DNA of 64,000 nucleotides from Burhinus oedicnemus. Taxonomy: Eukaryota > Chordata > Aves > Charadriiformes > Burhinidae. Position 1 is the stretch's first letter; every line of letters starts with the position of its first letter. A program made the translations under genes and the position numbers. The stretch spans positions 2,147,990-2,211,989 of the forward strand of contig VFFE01008422.1 of the NCBI GenBank assembly GCA_008921705.1. The letters run 5' to 3'. Positions 51,252 through 61,851 of this stretch are shown in pieces. The notes beneath the pieces are model-generated. The model saw only the letters and a list, made by a program, of their open reading frames with translations, made no database searches and was not told where the DNA came from.

Positions 51252-54200
51252 GGCCAGGCATTTGTGGATTAGAATTATTCTTTCCCTGGCAGTAAACCCT
51301 ATGACTTTCACCTATATTTACGAAAACCAGAAAAAAAAAAGAAAAAAAAATGTTTGGTTTTTTTTTCCCTTTAGAGAGAGAGAAAAAAGACCCACCAACA
51401 CAAAAATATCAACACTTCCTTCCACATGCTCACCGTGCCCTCCTAGTCATTTTCTTGCCTCCTTTTCCAGGGAACATTTACACTGTCATAAATGCAACCA
51501 CTGCCTCTGGCTGAAGATGTCTCTTGTCAAAGCAAGCATTTCTGCCTTAAAACAGATAGCATAATTTTTATGGAAGCCTGCTCCCTTTTGGGCAAAGTAC
51601 TTTACTGCAATTGGTACCTATTAAACCGCCATACAAAAAGTGGAACTACTGGGGATGAGCTAACATCTGAAGGAAAGCATTCAAGATACTCCAGGCAGAC
51701 CCTTCTCTAATCTCCCATTTTCCCGCTGTGACAAGGTGTGAACAAACTTCTTTGGGCACAGACCTTCACCAACACCAGCTGTGGGCTCTGCAGTAACTAC
51801 AGAAGAGTACTGGGATAACTGTTTCTTCCCAATGCTGACAAAAATAAGTTGGGGTGCAGTTACAAAAGTATTTCTCAGGGAGACCAAAACTACCTCCGAA
51901 TACTTCAGGAATTACTGAGCTGAGTTACATAACATATAAAGTTCCTCTCTGGTTTTGTTTCAAGTTTAGTGCCTTTCCAGAAATACAGTAAAAAGTAAAA
52001 CTCCTCTACGTACCACAGAGGCTACTAGGGCTGCACAAAGTGAGCTGCGACATAAACTTACAAAGTCAGTGAAAACATGAAGAGCAAAACAATGTTTATA
52101 CAACCTACCTGCAAGGAGAGTCACTGTAAATAGATGGAACTGCCTACCCAATGGCCTGGATATTTTCAGGTTCAAAGATACAGTGACATTAAGTATGTCA
52201 GAATAGCCTGTTTCCAGATGGAATATATTCTTATTTTTACAGAATACTTTTTACAGAGACAGCTCTAACAAAACTGTTATGGACAAGATAGCACTGTAAA
52301 ACCAAAACACATCAAACTATCACAAAACCTTCAGAAAAAATTACTCCGAAATATTTTTTTCAAGGTTCACTACTGTCAATTGTTTTTCACAACTCAGAAA
52401 GAAGCTGCCAGAAGAAGCAGATCTACCAGAATGTTGCACCAAGAAAAACGTTGAACCGAAATATTCCTAATTTTCCAGGAAGGCAAAACCTAGAATATCT
52501 GCCCAACTTCCAAATGCACACAAAGAGAAAACTGCAGCTCTGAGCACAGAGCTGCTGATACTGTGGATTTTTATTACCATGAGAACTGAGAAAGACTGGC
52601 TTCATTCAGAAGGATCAGGCCCCCAGTGTGGACAGATGCACAATCCATAACTTTGTTTTTCATTGCTTGTGGTATTTTTAGCAAAATCTCTGGTAAACAA
52701 GACATCTCTCGGAACTAAAGCATCATGAGTTCTAGAAGGAAGTCACTACTATCAAACAGAAGGTGGAAGAAAAGTAATAGCTCCATCTTGAAAATAAAAG
52801 ATATTACAGCAGTCTCAAAGTTTGAAAGCCATAACAGGACTAAAATAAAATGCCACATGTTTCATTCAAAATTTGCGATAAACATCACTCTGGTTTTATG
52901 AGTGGGCAGACCCAAAAGATATGTTTGCTTTTTGGTTCCAATAAGTATCTTCATTTAACTTTTTTTTAACCAGTTGTTTAGTTGTTGCAAGCTGACATTT
53001 CCAAAGCTATTATGAGGGTATGAGCTCCCCTTCTTTGTGCAGATTTGTCTGTCTCTACTTAGTTCCCAGTCTAGAGGTTACAAATGTAGTTAACGATCTC
53101 AGTTTCTCAGTCATGAATATTAGCAATTGCATATTGTTAAATGAACAACAAACCAAGAACATTTGGATCCCATTATACTTCATTCATTTCTCTGAAATGT
53201 ATTGCTCTGTCTCTAGGACCACTAAAACCTGTTGCTGAATGGATGCCTCAATGGATCGGCCTCATTGTGAACTGGAGTGGCAAAATTAGGCAGGTTACTC
53301 TTTCAGACCAAGGTTATCTGTCATCTGAAACAGTCTACAGTATCCTGCTTTCTATAAACTAATTATTGCAGGAACAAAAATAACTTACTTTTCATACTCC
53401 TAGAATAGGCAAGTTTCTACAAAACTGATCAAGACTTCTCAGTGCCACTTTCTGGAGTCCATAAAAATGGTGCCACATTACTTTATTCTTTAAAAAGCTC
53501 CTGGTAGGAGAATATAGCAAGGTTAATGTTCTGCTATAGAGGCACTGTAACTGACAATGTCTCATGTCTTGCTGGCAATTACACTCAAAAAAGAGTTCAC
53601 ACCCATAGGGGTATGGAAGAAAGGACAAGTATTTTTATTTTATTTTTTTGAAAGGAAGATATGATACTAGCTCACACAGCCAAACTGCCAACATTAAGGA
53701 TCAGTTTGTTAAAATCTATGTAATACTTTTCTAATTAGGACACAGATCAAAGGAAGGCTTCTCTCCAAAAATAGTATCCTCCAGCAGTGGAGCCAGCTCT
53801 TCCTGCCTAACTTTTGTGAGGACACATACATCAGAAAGGCAGACTGCATAGCAAAAAAGCTCCTCATGCCAATTAGTGCATCAGTGAATCAGTGGTCCAG
53901 AAAAGACTAAGTCTGCGTCCTCCCCCCATACCACCCTGTATCCTCAGAACAAGCAGCACAGCTAAAGCTTACTTCTCATTGCTACAAAGAGAGGATCAAA
54001 CAGTCTCTTAGCGGGCAGGAATCCCTTTTCCCCAGCAAATGACCACTTGGATTAACTGTAACCTCACCTCTCATGTAAAACATAAGAATGTTCCAGAAAC
54101 GCTATGCAGCGAGAGGCACAACCCTCCTCCTCCCCTCCCATGGAGGAAGCCTATTTGCCGCACCTGGACCAGTGAAATACTCTTGACAAGGCCCGTTTAT

Positions 54201-55323
54201 CAGCCTGGGCCGAGAGAGGATGCACCTGGCCTCAGCACGTTCTGGGCCAACAGGCAGTATTTCCCTAGCTCTTGCATGACAAACTGCCAGGCTGGAAAAA
54301 AATAGCTTGTAGTCAGGCTTCTTTTCTCATGTTGTGCCATTCTCGGCACAGCATGAAAGGTTACATTGCTAAATGGCCCAGTGGTTAAGTGTCGCTACAA
54401 AGAATTGCTACACCAGGATACCAAAAAGCTGCCTCCATTTGATGAAACTTGTCCCCTGGGAGTCAGACACTACTGGATTTCACACTAGCAACTTCACTCC
54501 CTCAACAAACCACTGCTTCCACGTGAACGCAGCTCTGCATCCTTTGAAGACAGCAGGCCCCAGTGAGTTTAAGTTCACTCTGCCTTTACTGGATTATTTT
54601 CCCTGTGCTTTCGTGCTTACCAGTACCTGCAGACCAGACCTTTGTTACATCCACTGGATGAGGACTGTCACACAGTTGTTCAGCTCACCTGAGGCAGTAT
54701 GAGATTTCTTACCATCTGCACATGATAACTGAGGACAGAAAAGTCACTCAAAGCCTCTCTTGATGCCCACTTCAATTCTGGGATGTCTTGTTGTGCACAT
54801 GACCAGAACTGTTCAGAGCAGCACTCTTCCTCTTTGATATTCATGTTAAATAAGTCATCATTTTCAGAAACGTGCAAGATGGTCCACTGATTCAAAAGAT
54901 ATCTAATCCCATGATCTGATTTACAAAAATAATCCTTACTTAAGCCTCCTGCTTACTTTACTAACTTTTGAGCAAAATACAGTGCAATTGATATGTATTC
55001 TTTGAAATGCAGCAGTAAAATATAACACTTTATGTCAAAGATGACAAAATTATTGCTTCTTCCTTAACTTATGTTTCCTGTATTTCAGATATTGGATATT
55101 TTCACCTTGCCAAAATCTTAGTTTTGGGTTGGGTTTTTTTTGCACTGAGTGAACTGCTTTTCTTTATTCAAGTTAGCAAATTTGGGCTGCGTTTCCACAG
55201 TAGGAACTTATACATAAACAAGTGCTTAGTACACTTACTAGCTTCCTTTTCTATGTTCTCTGCAAAACAAAATGTGAAAAAGGATTTTTCAGTTAAACTT
55301 TTCCTGTAACGTGTTTTAAAAGA

Positions 55324-55343
55324 TGGGTGGGGCGGGGCCAATT
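55324..55343 (+). promoter_or_regulatory. Isolated GC box and CCAAT box in intron 1
   Basis: GGGTGGGGCGGGGCCAATTG joins an Sp1-type GC box to a CCAAT pentamer with no gap. The surroundings are AT-rich. It could mark an intronic enhancer or secondary promoter about 4.3 kb inside intron 1. Confidence 0.35.
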
Positions 55344-57136
55344 GTCTTCATGGCAGGTTTCTAACCTCAGTTTTCCAATCTAGATTAAGAAAACAACTTT
55401 TCAGGCAACGCTACAAATAATCAAGAAAAGTACTTTCTAAAAAACATTAAGACATTGTTTTAAACTGAGATTAATTCCTCTGAAATTTGTAGAGTCAGTC
55501 TTGAAATAGGCATTAGAATTTTTAAAAGCAGAACTACACACTCAGTGGTCAGCAGCAGCACACATTTTAACATTTTAGCTCTAGCATCCCACAGATGCTC
55601 TCAGTTACACTGGCTTTAGCTAAGAGACAGTAGACTGGCTTCTACATCTTCTAGAGGTTGTGGTCTCAAAAGTTTTGTGGTTCCTTCCTTTTCTCACTTA
55701 CTTCATTATTTTATCCAAACAGGGGGAAAAAAACAAGAGAAAGACTATCCAAGAGGGTAGGGTTAGGCTGTGGCTGATGTATTTGATGATGACCCCTGGT
55801 CCTTTTACTCATTTTACTCAATCTGTTGCTTAAGATAAGGATTTTTAAGCATTTAAAATAAAAAAGGCTCTATTTTTTTTTTTTACTTTATGATATTAAA
55901 ATATTTAGGCAATTGTACGCCAATTTCCTTGGTACATATTCTACTCTAACACTTCCTGCCTGTGTTTTGTCTAGCTACCTCCAACCGCAATTGTGATTCC
56001 TGACAATTTCAACTCCATTGCCAGGATAGGAGTTGCTTCATCGATTTACATGGCTGGATTTACATACAATGCCACCAGCCCTATTTCTTTACAAAAGCTT
56101 TTAGCACCTCACATCTTACCTCTACAGAGCATCAGTGATGAAAGATTCCTGCGTTGCCTCCTTGCATTTTGAAAGGAAGAGAAGGTGTTGGACATATTGT
56201 TGGCCATATTGTCCACTCAGGACACCTGGCATCCCATATCTGCTCTGCAGAACACTGTCCCAAAGCAAATTAGGACAAAGCTGGAGAAACGACAGGGTAG
56301 TCCTAGCTGGTCAAACTAATACATTCCAACATCAGCTAGTTACAAACTGAGTGATAGTGAAACTGCACAAACTATCTGTATCTTACCCCTGTACACTGGT
56401 TACTTAGGTTCTAATACTTGTTAATTTCTTATTATTTGCTCTGGTACCTGTTAGAAAGGGAAGGCTTGCATGTACTGAAGTCTTCTTAGAACATTAGGAT
56501 CCCTGCAAGTCTCAAAAGTATTTTTCCCCTTTCTTTCCTTTTTTGCAACCACCACGTTTGAAGAAGTGGTCATTTAGTCATTCTATGTACAGGGACAGGA
56601 AGTTATGACCTAATTTTAACTTTGGAATGTAAAGACAAACTACACATTTTTTTTTATTTCTTTGAGGCAGGTGATATTTTGTGTCAAACGGTATGAAAAT
56701 TTATCAATTATCCTTTCCTACAGCAAATCCTGGAATCGTTTCTTTTAATGTAGGAGCATACAGGCTCCTTCACACTGCTTGCACTTGCAATGCTGATGCT
56801 TCCCCATCACTCCGACAAGCAATGCAGAAGTCAGCAGCAAAAGGTTTTCTTCTGCTTAACTGTATGCCTTCACATTACCCTGTGTCATGAAATTAAAAGC
56901 TAGACAACATCAACTACATAACCTTGCTGCTGAAATTTTAAATCAAAGGACAATGTAAATACTAACCAACAACTTTGTGATCAAATTATTTTTACTATGC
57001 CCAAAATAAATATTAATAATTGTGTACTGTATTATCCTCTATTGCATACAAGAACAGGGAATGATCCTGCAAAGCCCAGGGGTTCTTTTTCTCACAGGCG
57101 TGATCAAAGGGCTTAATTTAAACTGCAGAAATTAAT

Positions 57137-57188
57137 AATGTTTCTCTGTAAAAGTGGGGCAAATATTAGGAATGTTTCTCTGTAAAAG
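57137..57188. repeat. 18-base direct repeat
   Basis: AATGTTTCTCTGTAAAAG occurs at 57137-57154 and again at 57171-57188, offset by 34 bases, with partly similar spacers. A local tandem duplication in intron 1. Confidence 0.8.
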
Positions 57189-59467
57189 CATTTCTAGAAA
57201 TGCCAGCTGACACATAAAATGAGCTACCATCACCTCCTCTCCCAAGATTTTCTTCTTTTGTCAAATGCAAGCAAAACTACTGTTAAATTGGATTATGAAA
57301 TTGTTTCCCTGTGATTAAATGATATTTTATTCCTAAATCAGAAATTAAGAAGCTGATCCTGCAAATCCTGGCTTTCATTCTTATGACTGAAGCTTACTAC
57401 TCGCACTCACAAATGCCTGCAAGACTATCTTCAGTTTTTAAATAGGCACCTTGAATGGTACAAGTACTCTTGTCCCAGTGGAGTAACTCACTTAAGCACG
57501 TGTTCCCCTTTAAGTAAAAAAGAAGTAATTTTAAATAGCTCATTGGAATGATCTTGCTGTAACTATTACTCACATTTGAAGATAAGTGTTATATTCCTTG
57601 TAATTATGATATAAAACCAGAAAAATTCCCCTTTTCAGCTGTGTTATACTGGAACTAAGCACATGCAATTGAAAGAGGATTCTGGCACGGCCTGTCTAAT
57701 ATGCACACAACAGATCTTGAGGCACTGATCCAAAAGTCTATAAAGCTGGAAAAAGGATGACACTACCTACTATCTTTAGTAGATTCAGATGCAAATACAA
57801 TTTCTTACAGTCATGATATTCAAACCAGCAATGACAACTGACTCATTGCTTTCTGATAAATACCGCATGTTGGAAAAAAAAAAAAGAAGTGTAATTTGCA
57901 AAAAATAATTATGACTATGAGACCTTGACCTTTGAATATAATATACATTTCAGAAGTGAATTCTCCCACTTCCAAAGCCTCTGGCATAACAGAACCAAAA
58001 GAAAGAATGGGAAACTAAGGAAATGCCCCTTCACAATTTTTTTTTTTTAAGTCACCAATATCTTCAAAGGTGCTTAAGTCCAGCTTATAATTTTACCATC
58101 AATCTTCCAAGCTGTTATTTTGTGCTCAACATAACTCACTAGCTATTTCTAAAAATCAGTGTTTCTCTTCGTGCAACTTCAGATCAGATTCTACTCTTGT
58201 TATCAGAAAAACAGCACCATGCAAATGGGAGAGCTGCACAGTTCACCTTTGCTTTGACAGAGTGTTAATATTTTTTAACAGAAGTAAAACAAGAACACTT
58301 CAATCATCGTTCTCTTGGGATTTTGCAGTTATTTCAAGTGAATGTGAAAACCGAAGCAATTACTTACTTTTATCTATTTCAGCCATTTTTGAGCATCCTA
58401 ACTGATTCCAAACTCTTTAGTTCAAATTATTTTGTCTTCACCACACTATAATCTTTCTCCCCCACAGGATAACTGTCAGAATATAAAGAACATTCAAACT
58501 TCCTTATTTGTCTGTTTATCGCTCAATGCTCAACAGAGGGATGAAAAAAAAAAGAAGTCACAGTTCCGCTAAGTGGACTGCCTCAATGTACTCTACGCTG
58601 CTACAGTTTATGGCCTCCAAGCCTGTAAAAACGCGCAGCTTCGCATGCTGATACCAGCTCTGTACCGGATGGCTGTGCCCATGGATTAGGTTGCAGATTC
58701 AACCTAAGGGCTTGGGAGATCTAAGCTTCTGCGGATAAAAAGACCACAAAAGAAGCCTAACAGAAAAGAACATTTAAAAAAAAAAGTTAATTCCCTTAAA
58801 AGGAATAGTTTTGTTTCAAAATGGAAGTATTTTACAATGTATCATGTAATTTGGCCAGACTGGGATGTCACTTGCCACTCTCACTGCAGTCAGTGTCACC
58901 TACTAAAAGTCTTTGTCCAATGTAACATCACTTCAAACTAATCTAGCCAACTACAACACAGAGTTTATGCACTACAGTGCTAAAGAAGAAAATTGAATAA
59001 TTCTGGCAGAACACAAGAGCAATGACTCTGGCATCAGCCTCATAGTATTCAACTCCTTTCGGCTCTTCTAGTAACACACTACGGTTGTTTTCCTGGAATC
59101 AAAATAGGTAAGTTTGATAAGACAGAAACACATTTTTACAGACATTTTCTCAGGCATCAAATCTTTGACATATTATGCACCATTCAGACAGAAGCCCTAC
59201 TTTTGTGGACACTTTGCTTTGTTTAAAACCTATCACCACAACAACGTATCGAGATAAAATGAAATCTCTTTTTTTGCATTTAAGTTCTAGACTTGAGTTC
59301 CTCAAACGCTGGGCTAGTGGTATTTATTTTCAGAAACGCTGTAACACAGGGAGGTTTCACGCTTGCTTTCAAGCTGGTGAGTTTTCAGCCGGCCGCTCCC
59401 TCCCCGACACGAGTGCCGCCGCCTGGCTCCCGCTGCCGCTGCCCAGCGCCCCCTCGCCCTCCCCTCC

Positions 59468-59484
59468 GCTCAGCTGCTGAGCGC
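59468..59484. repeat. Short palindrome with E-box core
   Basis: A perfect inverted repeat, CGCTCAG then CTG then CTGAGCG, with a CAGCTG E-box at its centre. It lies in the CpG island about 0.2 kb inside intron 1 from the exon 1 donor. It could be a dimeric bHLH site or chance in GC-rich DNA. Confidence 0.4.
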
Positions 59485-59675
59485 TCCGCAGCGCCGGTCA
59501 CCCAGCGGGGCCGCCCGGCTCTTGTTTCTGTCGCTACCCCGCGCCCCCCGGCACCCGGGGACCCCGCCGCAGTCGACAGCAGGGCCGCCCGCCCCACCCG
59601 GCCCGGGCCCCGCCGCCGGGAAAGGGGCGGTGGCGGCGGGCAAGCCAGTGCTGGCGGCCCAGCGCCGCTACTCAC

Positions 59676-59870
59676 CGCTCGCCGCGGGTCGCTCGACCCG
59701 GCGCCGCCGCCGCCTCCCGCCGCTCGGCGGCTCCTGCCGCTGCCGCCGCTGCCGGGAGAGAGCCGGCGGGGAGGCAGCCCTCGGGCGGGCGGCTCCGCCG
59801 AGCCGTGCCGTGCCGTGCCGCGTCGGGGTACTGCCGGGAACGGGGCTGGACCCCTGCTTAGCGCCGCCGG
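59676..59870 (-). other. SYK: Probable non-coding exon 1 of SYK (5' boundary estimated)
   Basis: On the minus strand the sequence reads GAGCG|GTGAGTAGCGG, a consensus 5' splice site with GTGAGT at 59675-59670 inside the CpG island. Exon 2 has its own acceptor upstream of the ATG, so an upstream leader exon is required, and this is the best donor in the island. Mammalian SYK also begins with a GC-rich non-coding first exon. The 3' edge is well supported; the 5' edge at 59870 is only an estimate. Confidence 0.6.
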
Positions 59871-59877
59871 TGCCGCC

Positions 59878-59915
59878 GCTTCCTCGTTTTCTCTCGCAGC
59901 CGCGGCCACTTCCTC
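59878..59915 (-). promoter_or_regulatory. Paired ETS/PU.1-like sites in the SYK promoter
   Basis: On the minus strand two GAGGAAG cores lie 29 bases apart: TTGAGGAAGTGG over 59907-59915 and ACGAGGAAGCGG over 59878-59886. GAGGAAGTG is the classical PU.1/SPI1-type ETS core. SYK is expressed in haematopoietic cells, where PU.1 drives many TATA-less promoters. Function is inferred from motif and position only. Confidence 0.4.
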
Positions 59916-60220
59916 AACGGGGTGTCGGCGCGCACTCCCTCCTCCTCAGCGGGCGCAGCCGCCGTGCCCCCGGCCCCTTTTTCGGGCGGCGGCCCCGGCG
60001 GGAGGGCGCCTGGCGCCGGCGGCGCGGCGCGGCACGGTGGGGCGCGGGGTGCTGCAGCGAGGAAGCGTCCGTCTCCTTCGGACCGCACGGCATGGGGCTG
60101 CTCGGGACCCTGGTGCCGCGTGATGTGGCCGTCCGTGGGACCCCATGGTGTGGGTCTCCTTGGTATCCTGTGAGTTGGGTCCCTGTGGCAGCCGCGTCGC
60201 CTTGCAGGCGGCTGGCTTTG

Positions 60221-61283
60221 TAAGGTGGACATGCCACTGCTCAGCAGCACGCTTGGGATGGAGGGTCAAAGTGTATCAAACGTGGGCTTCTCTTAAGGGG
60301 AAAAGGAGTATGCACACTTTTGGTAAATATTGAAGTTCTGTGTCTTTTCGGTACTTCTGTGTACTTTGGTGAGAAAATGACTCTTGGAGGGTTTCCTTTT
60401 GGAGCAACACAAGGGACTACCATAGCACAGTATCTCCCGTTCCTGTTATATTTCACTCCAAAACCCCCCATATTTCAATCAAAAATACTTTCGTAGCAAC
60501 TCCAGGTGTGGAGGAGACTCCAGTGTGCCTAGGTGCTGAGTTGAAGGAAAGTGCCTCTTCAAGGCTTCCTCAGCACCCTGTGTGACTGGGGATTAATTCC
60601 TGCTGCGGTTGTCCCCACGCAGCCAAAAGGTGGCAACTATCCTTTGCCAGGGACTGTCCAGGGATGAACTGCTCCTGCTGTGGGTCATACAGGGCTGATG
60701 AGTGGCAAGAGGGGCCTTGGCTGGGGCCTAACTGGGCGTAAGTAGGCAGGTCTCCTTCAGGTGTGACTGTGCTGCATGACACAGCATCATGTCCCATGAT
60801 GGGCAGTGCAAGTGGAAGGTAAAGTCTGCTTCCTTCTTCCCCATGATAAATCAGTGCCAGTACTAATATGAGATACAGGCGTTATTTCCAGTGGCGAAAC
60901 ACTGGCTCTCTTTTCTCATTGCAAAACAGACCACACACCCCTTATAGTTAATAGAGCCGCCAAAGTACAAAACTGTCATATTTCATACCTGTTAAAAAGG
61001 TGTCTGGTTTTGGTCCATTTCAGCGAGACTTTCAGTAATTGCTGTAGTGGTGATGCATTTCTTATTGGCAGAGAAACACTTAGAAAACCTAATTCTTGGA
61101 TGTGTTTTGATGGCACAGTTCTTTTCCTATCAACATCCAAGTGTGAACAGAGGATAATCTGCAGGAAATAGCATTTGGAAAATCATTATTGGACTATGAA
61201 CTGGTTTTTAAGGAGAAGTATCATCTTAAAATTGCTGAAAAAATCGTCTATTGACGCGTGGCTTTAAATTGTACGTGAGCAGT
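60221..61283. other. Upstream flank between CpG island and solo LTR
   Basis: About 1 kb of moderate GC content. No gene or repeat family recognised. Confidence 0.6.
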
Positions 61284-61846
61284 TGTACTGGACCTGGCTG
61301 GGATGGAATTAACTTTCTTCATAGCAGCCAATATGGTGCTGTGTCTTGGATTTTGGCTAAAACAATACTGATAACACACTGATAATTTGTCTGTTCCTGG
61401 ACACTGCTTGCACAACTTTCTCCATTTCCCACCCTGCCCCTGTTGCCAGCTTGCCAGCATGTAAGCTAGAGATGGACAAGAAGTTGGGAAGGGACAGGGC
61501 CAGGACAACCAAAGGGTTATCCCATACCATCATACTCAGCAATCAAAACTGGGGGTAGATTAAGAAGGGTGGAGGGGTGGGGTTGTCTTCCAAGGTGAGC
61601 ACCGCTCAGAGACGTGCTGGGCATCACTGTGCTTGTAGGAGGTGGTGAGTGACCACATCTGCATCACTTAGTTTTTAGGGGTTTTTCCTTTCCTTCACCT
61701 ATTGAAGATATCTATGTGTCTTTATCTTCACATATGACTTTTCTTGCTTTTGATCTTCCTATTCTGTCCTCAGTCCAGCTGGGCAGGGGGAATTGAGCAA
61801 CTGGCTGCATGATTGTTTGGCTGCTGGCCTGGGTAAGCCCATAACA
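61284..61846 (+). mobile_element. Solo LTR of an avian endogenous retrovirus (ERVL-like)
   Basis: Matches from memory a very common avian LTR family: it opens TGTACTGGACCTGGCTGGGA, continues with GGTGCTGTGTCTTGGATTTTGG, GATAACACACTGATAA and CATACTCAGCAATCAAAACTGG, and closes GGCTGCTGGCCTGGGTAAGC then CCATAACA. TG...CA ends are flanked by GCAGT (61279-61283) and ACAGT (61847-61851), a near-perfect 5-base target duplication. No internal retroviral sequence lies on either side, so it is a solo LTR left by recombination. The TATA-like stretch of the family appears mutated to CAATCAAA. Family name uncertain. Confidence 0.75.
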
Positions 61847-61851
61847 ACAGT

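Larger units (their letters stand above)
37698..59384 (-). other. SYK: SYK intron 1 (main body)
   Basis: About 22 kb between exon 1 and exon 2. Apart from the two CR1 loci, the GC-rich block and the short motifs listed separately, I see AT-rich single-copy DNA with no splice-bounded conserved frame. The largest introns of blood-cell kinase genes often hold enhancers, but I cannot locate one by eye. Confidence 0.7.
59385..60220. promoter_or_regulatory. SYK: CpG island promoter of SYK
   Basis: An abrupt block of very high G+C with dense CpG, in a window that is otherwise AT-rich. It lies at the expected 5' end of the minus-strand gene and contains a consensus donor at 59675. No TATA box is apparent, as usual for CpG-island promoters. 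Two minus-strand ETS cores and a GCCGT short tandem run (59802-59820) lie inside. Start-site position is not determinable by eye; I place it roughly at 59850-59950 by analogy with a first exon of about 200 bases. Confidence 0.75.

Noticed and set aside
59293..60123. Long open frames on both strands in the GC-rich region (up to 276 codons)
   Set aside because: Stop codons are rare in a CpG island. The translations are low-complexity Pro/Arg/Ala/Gly with no domain, and the region is the SYK promoter.
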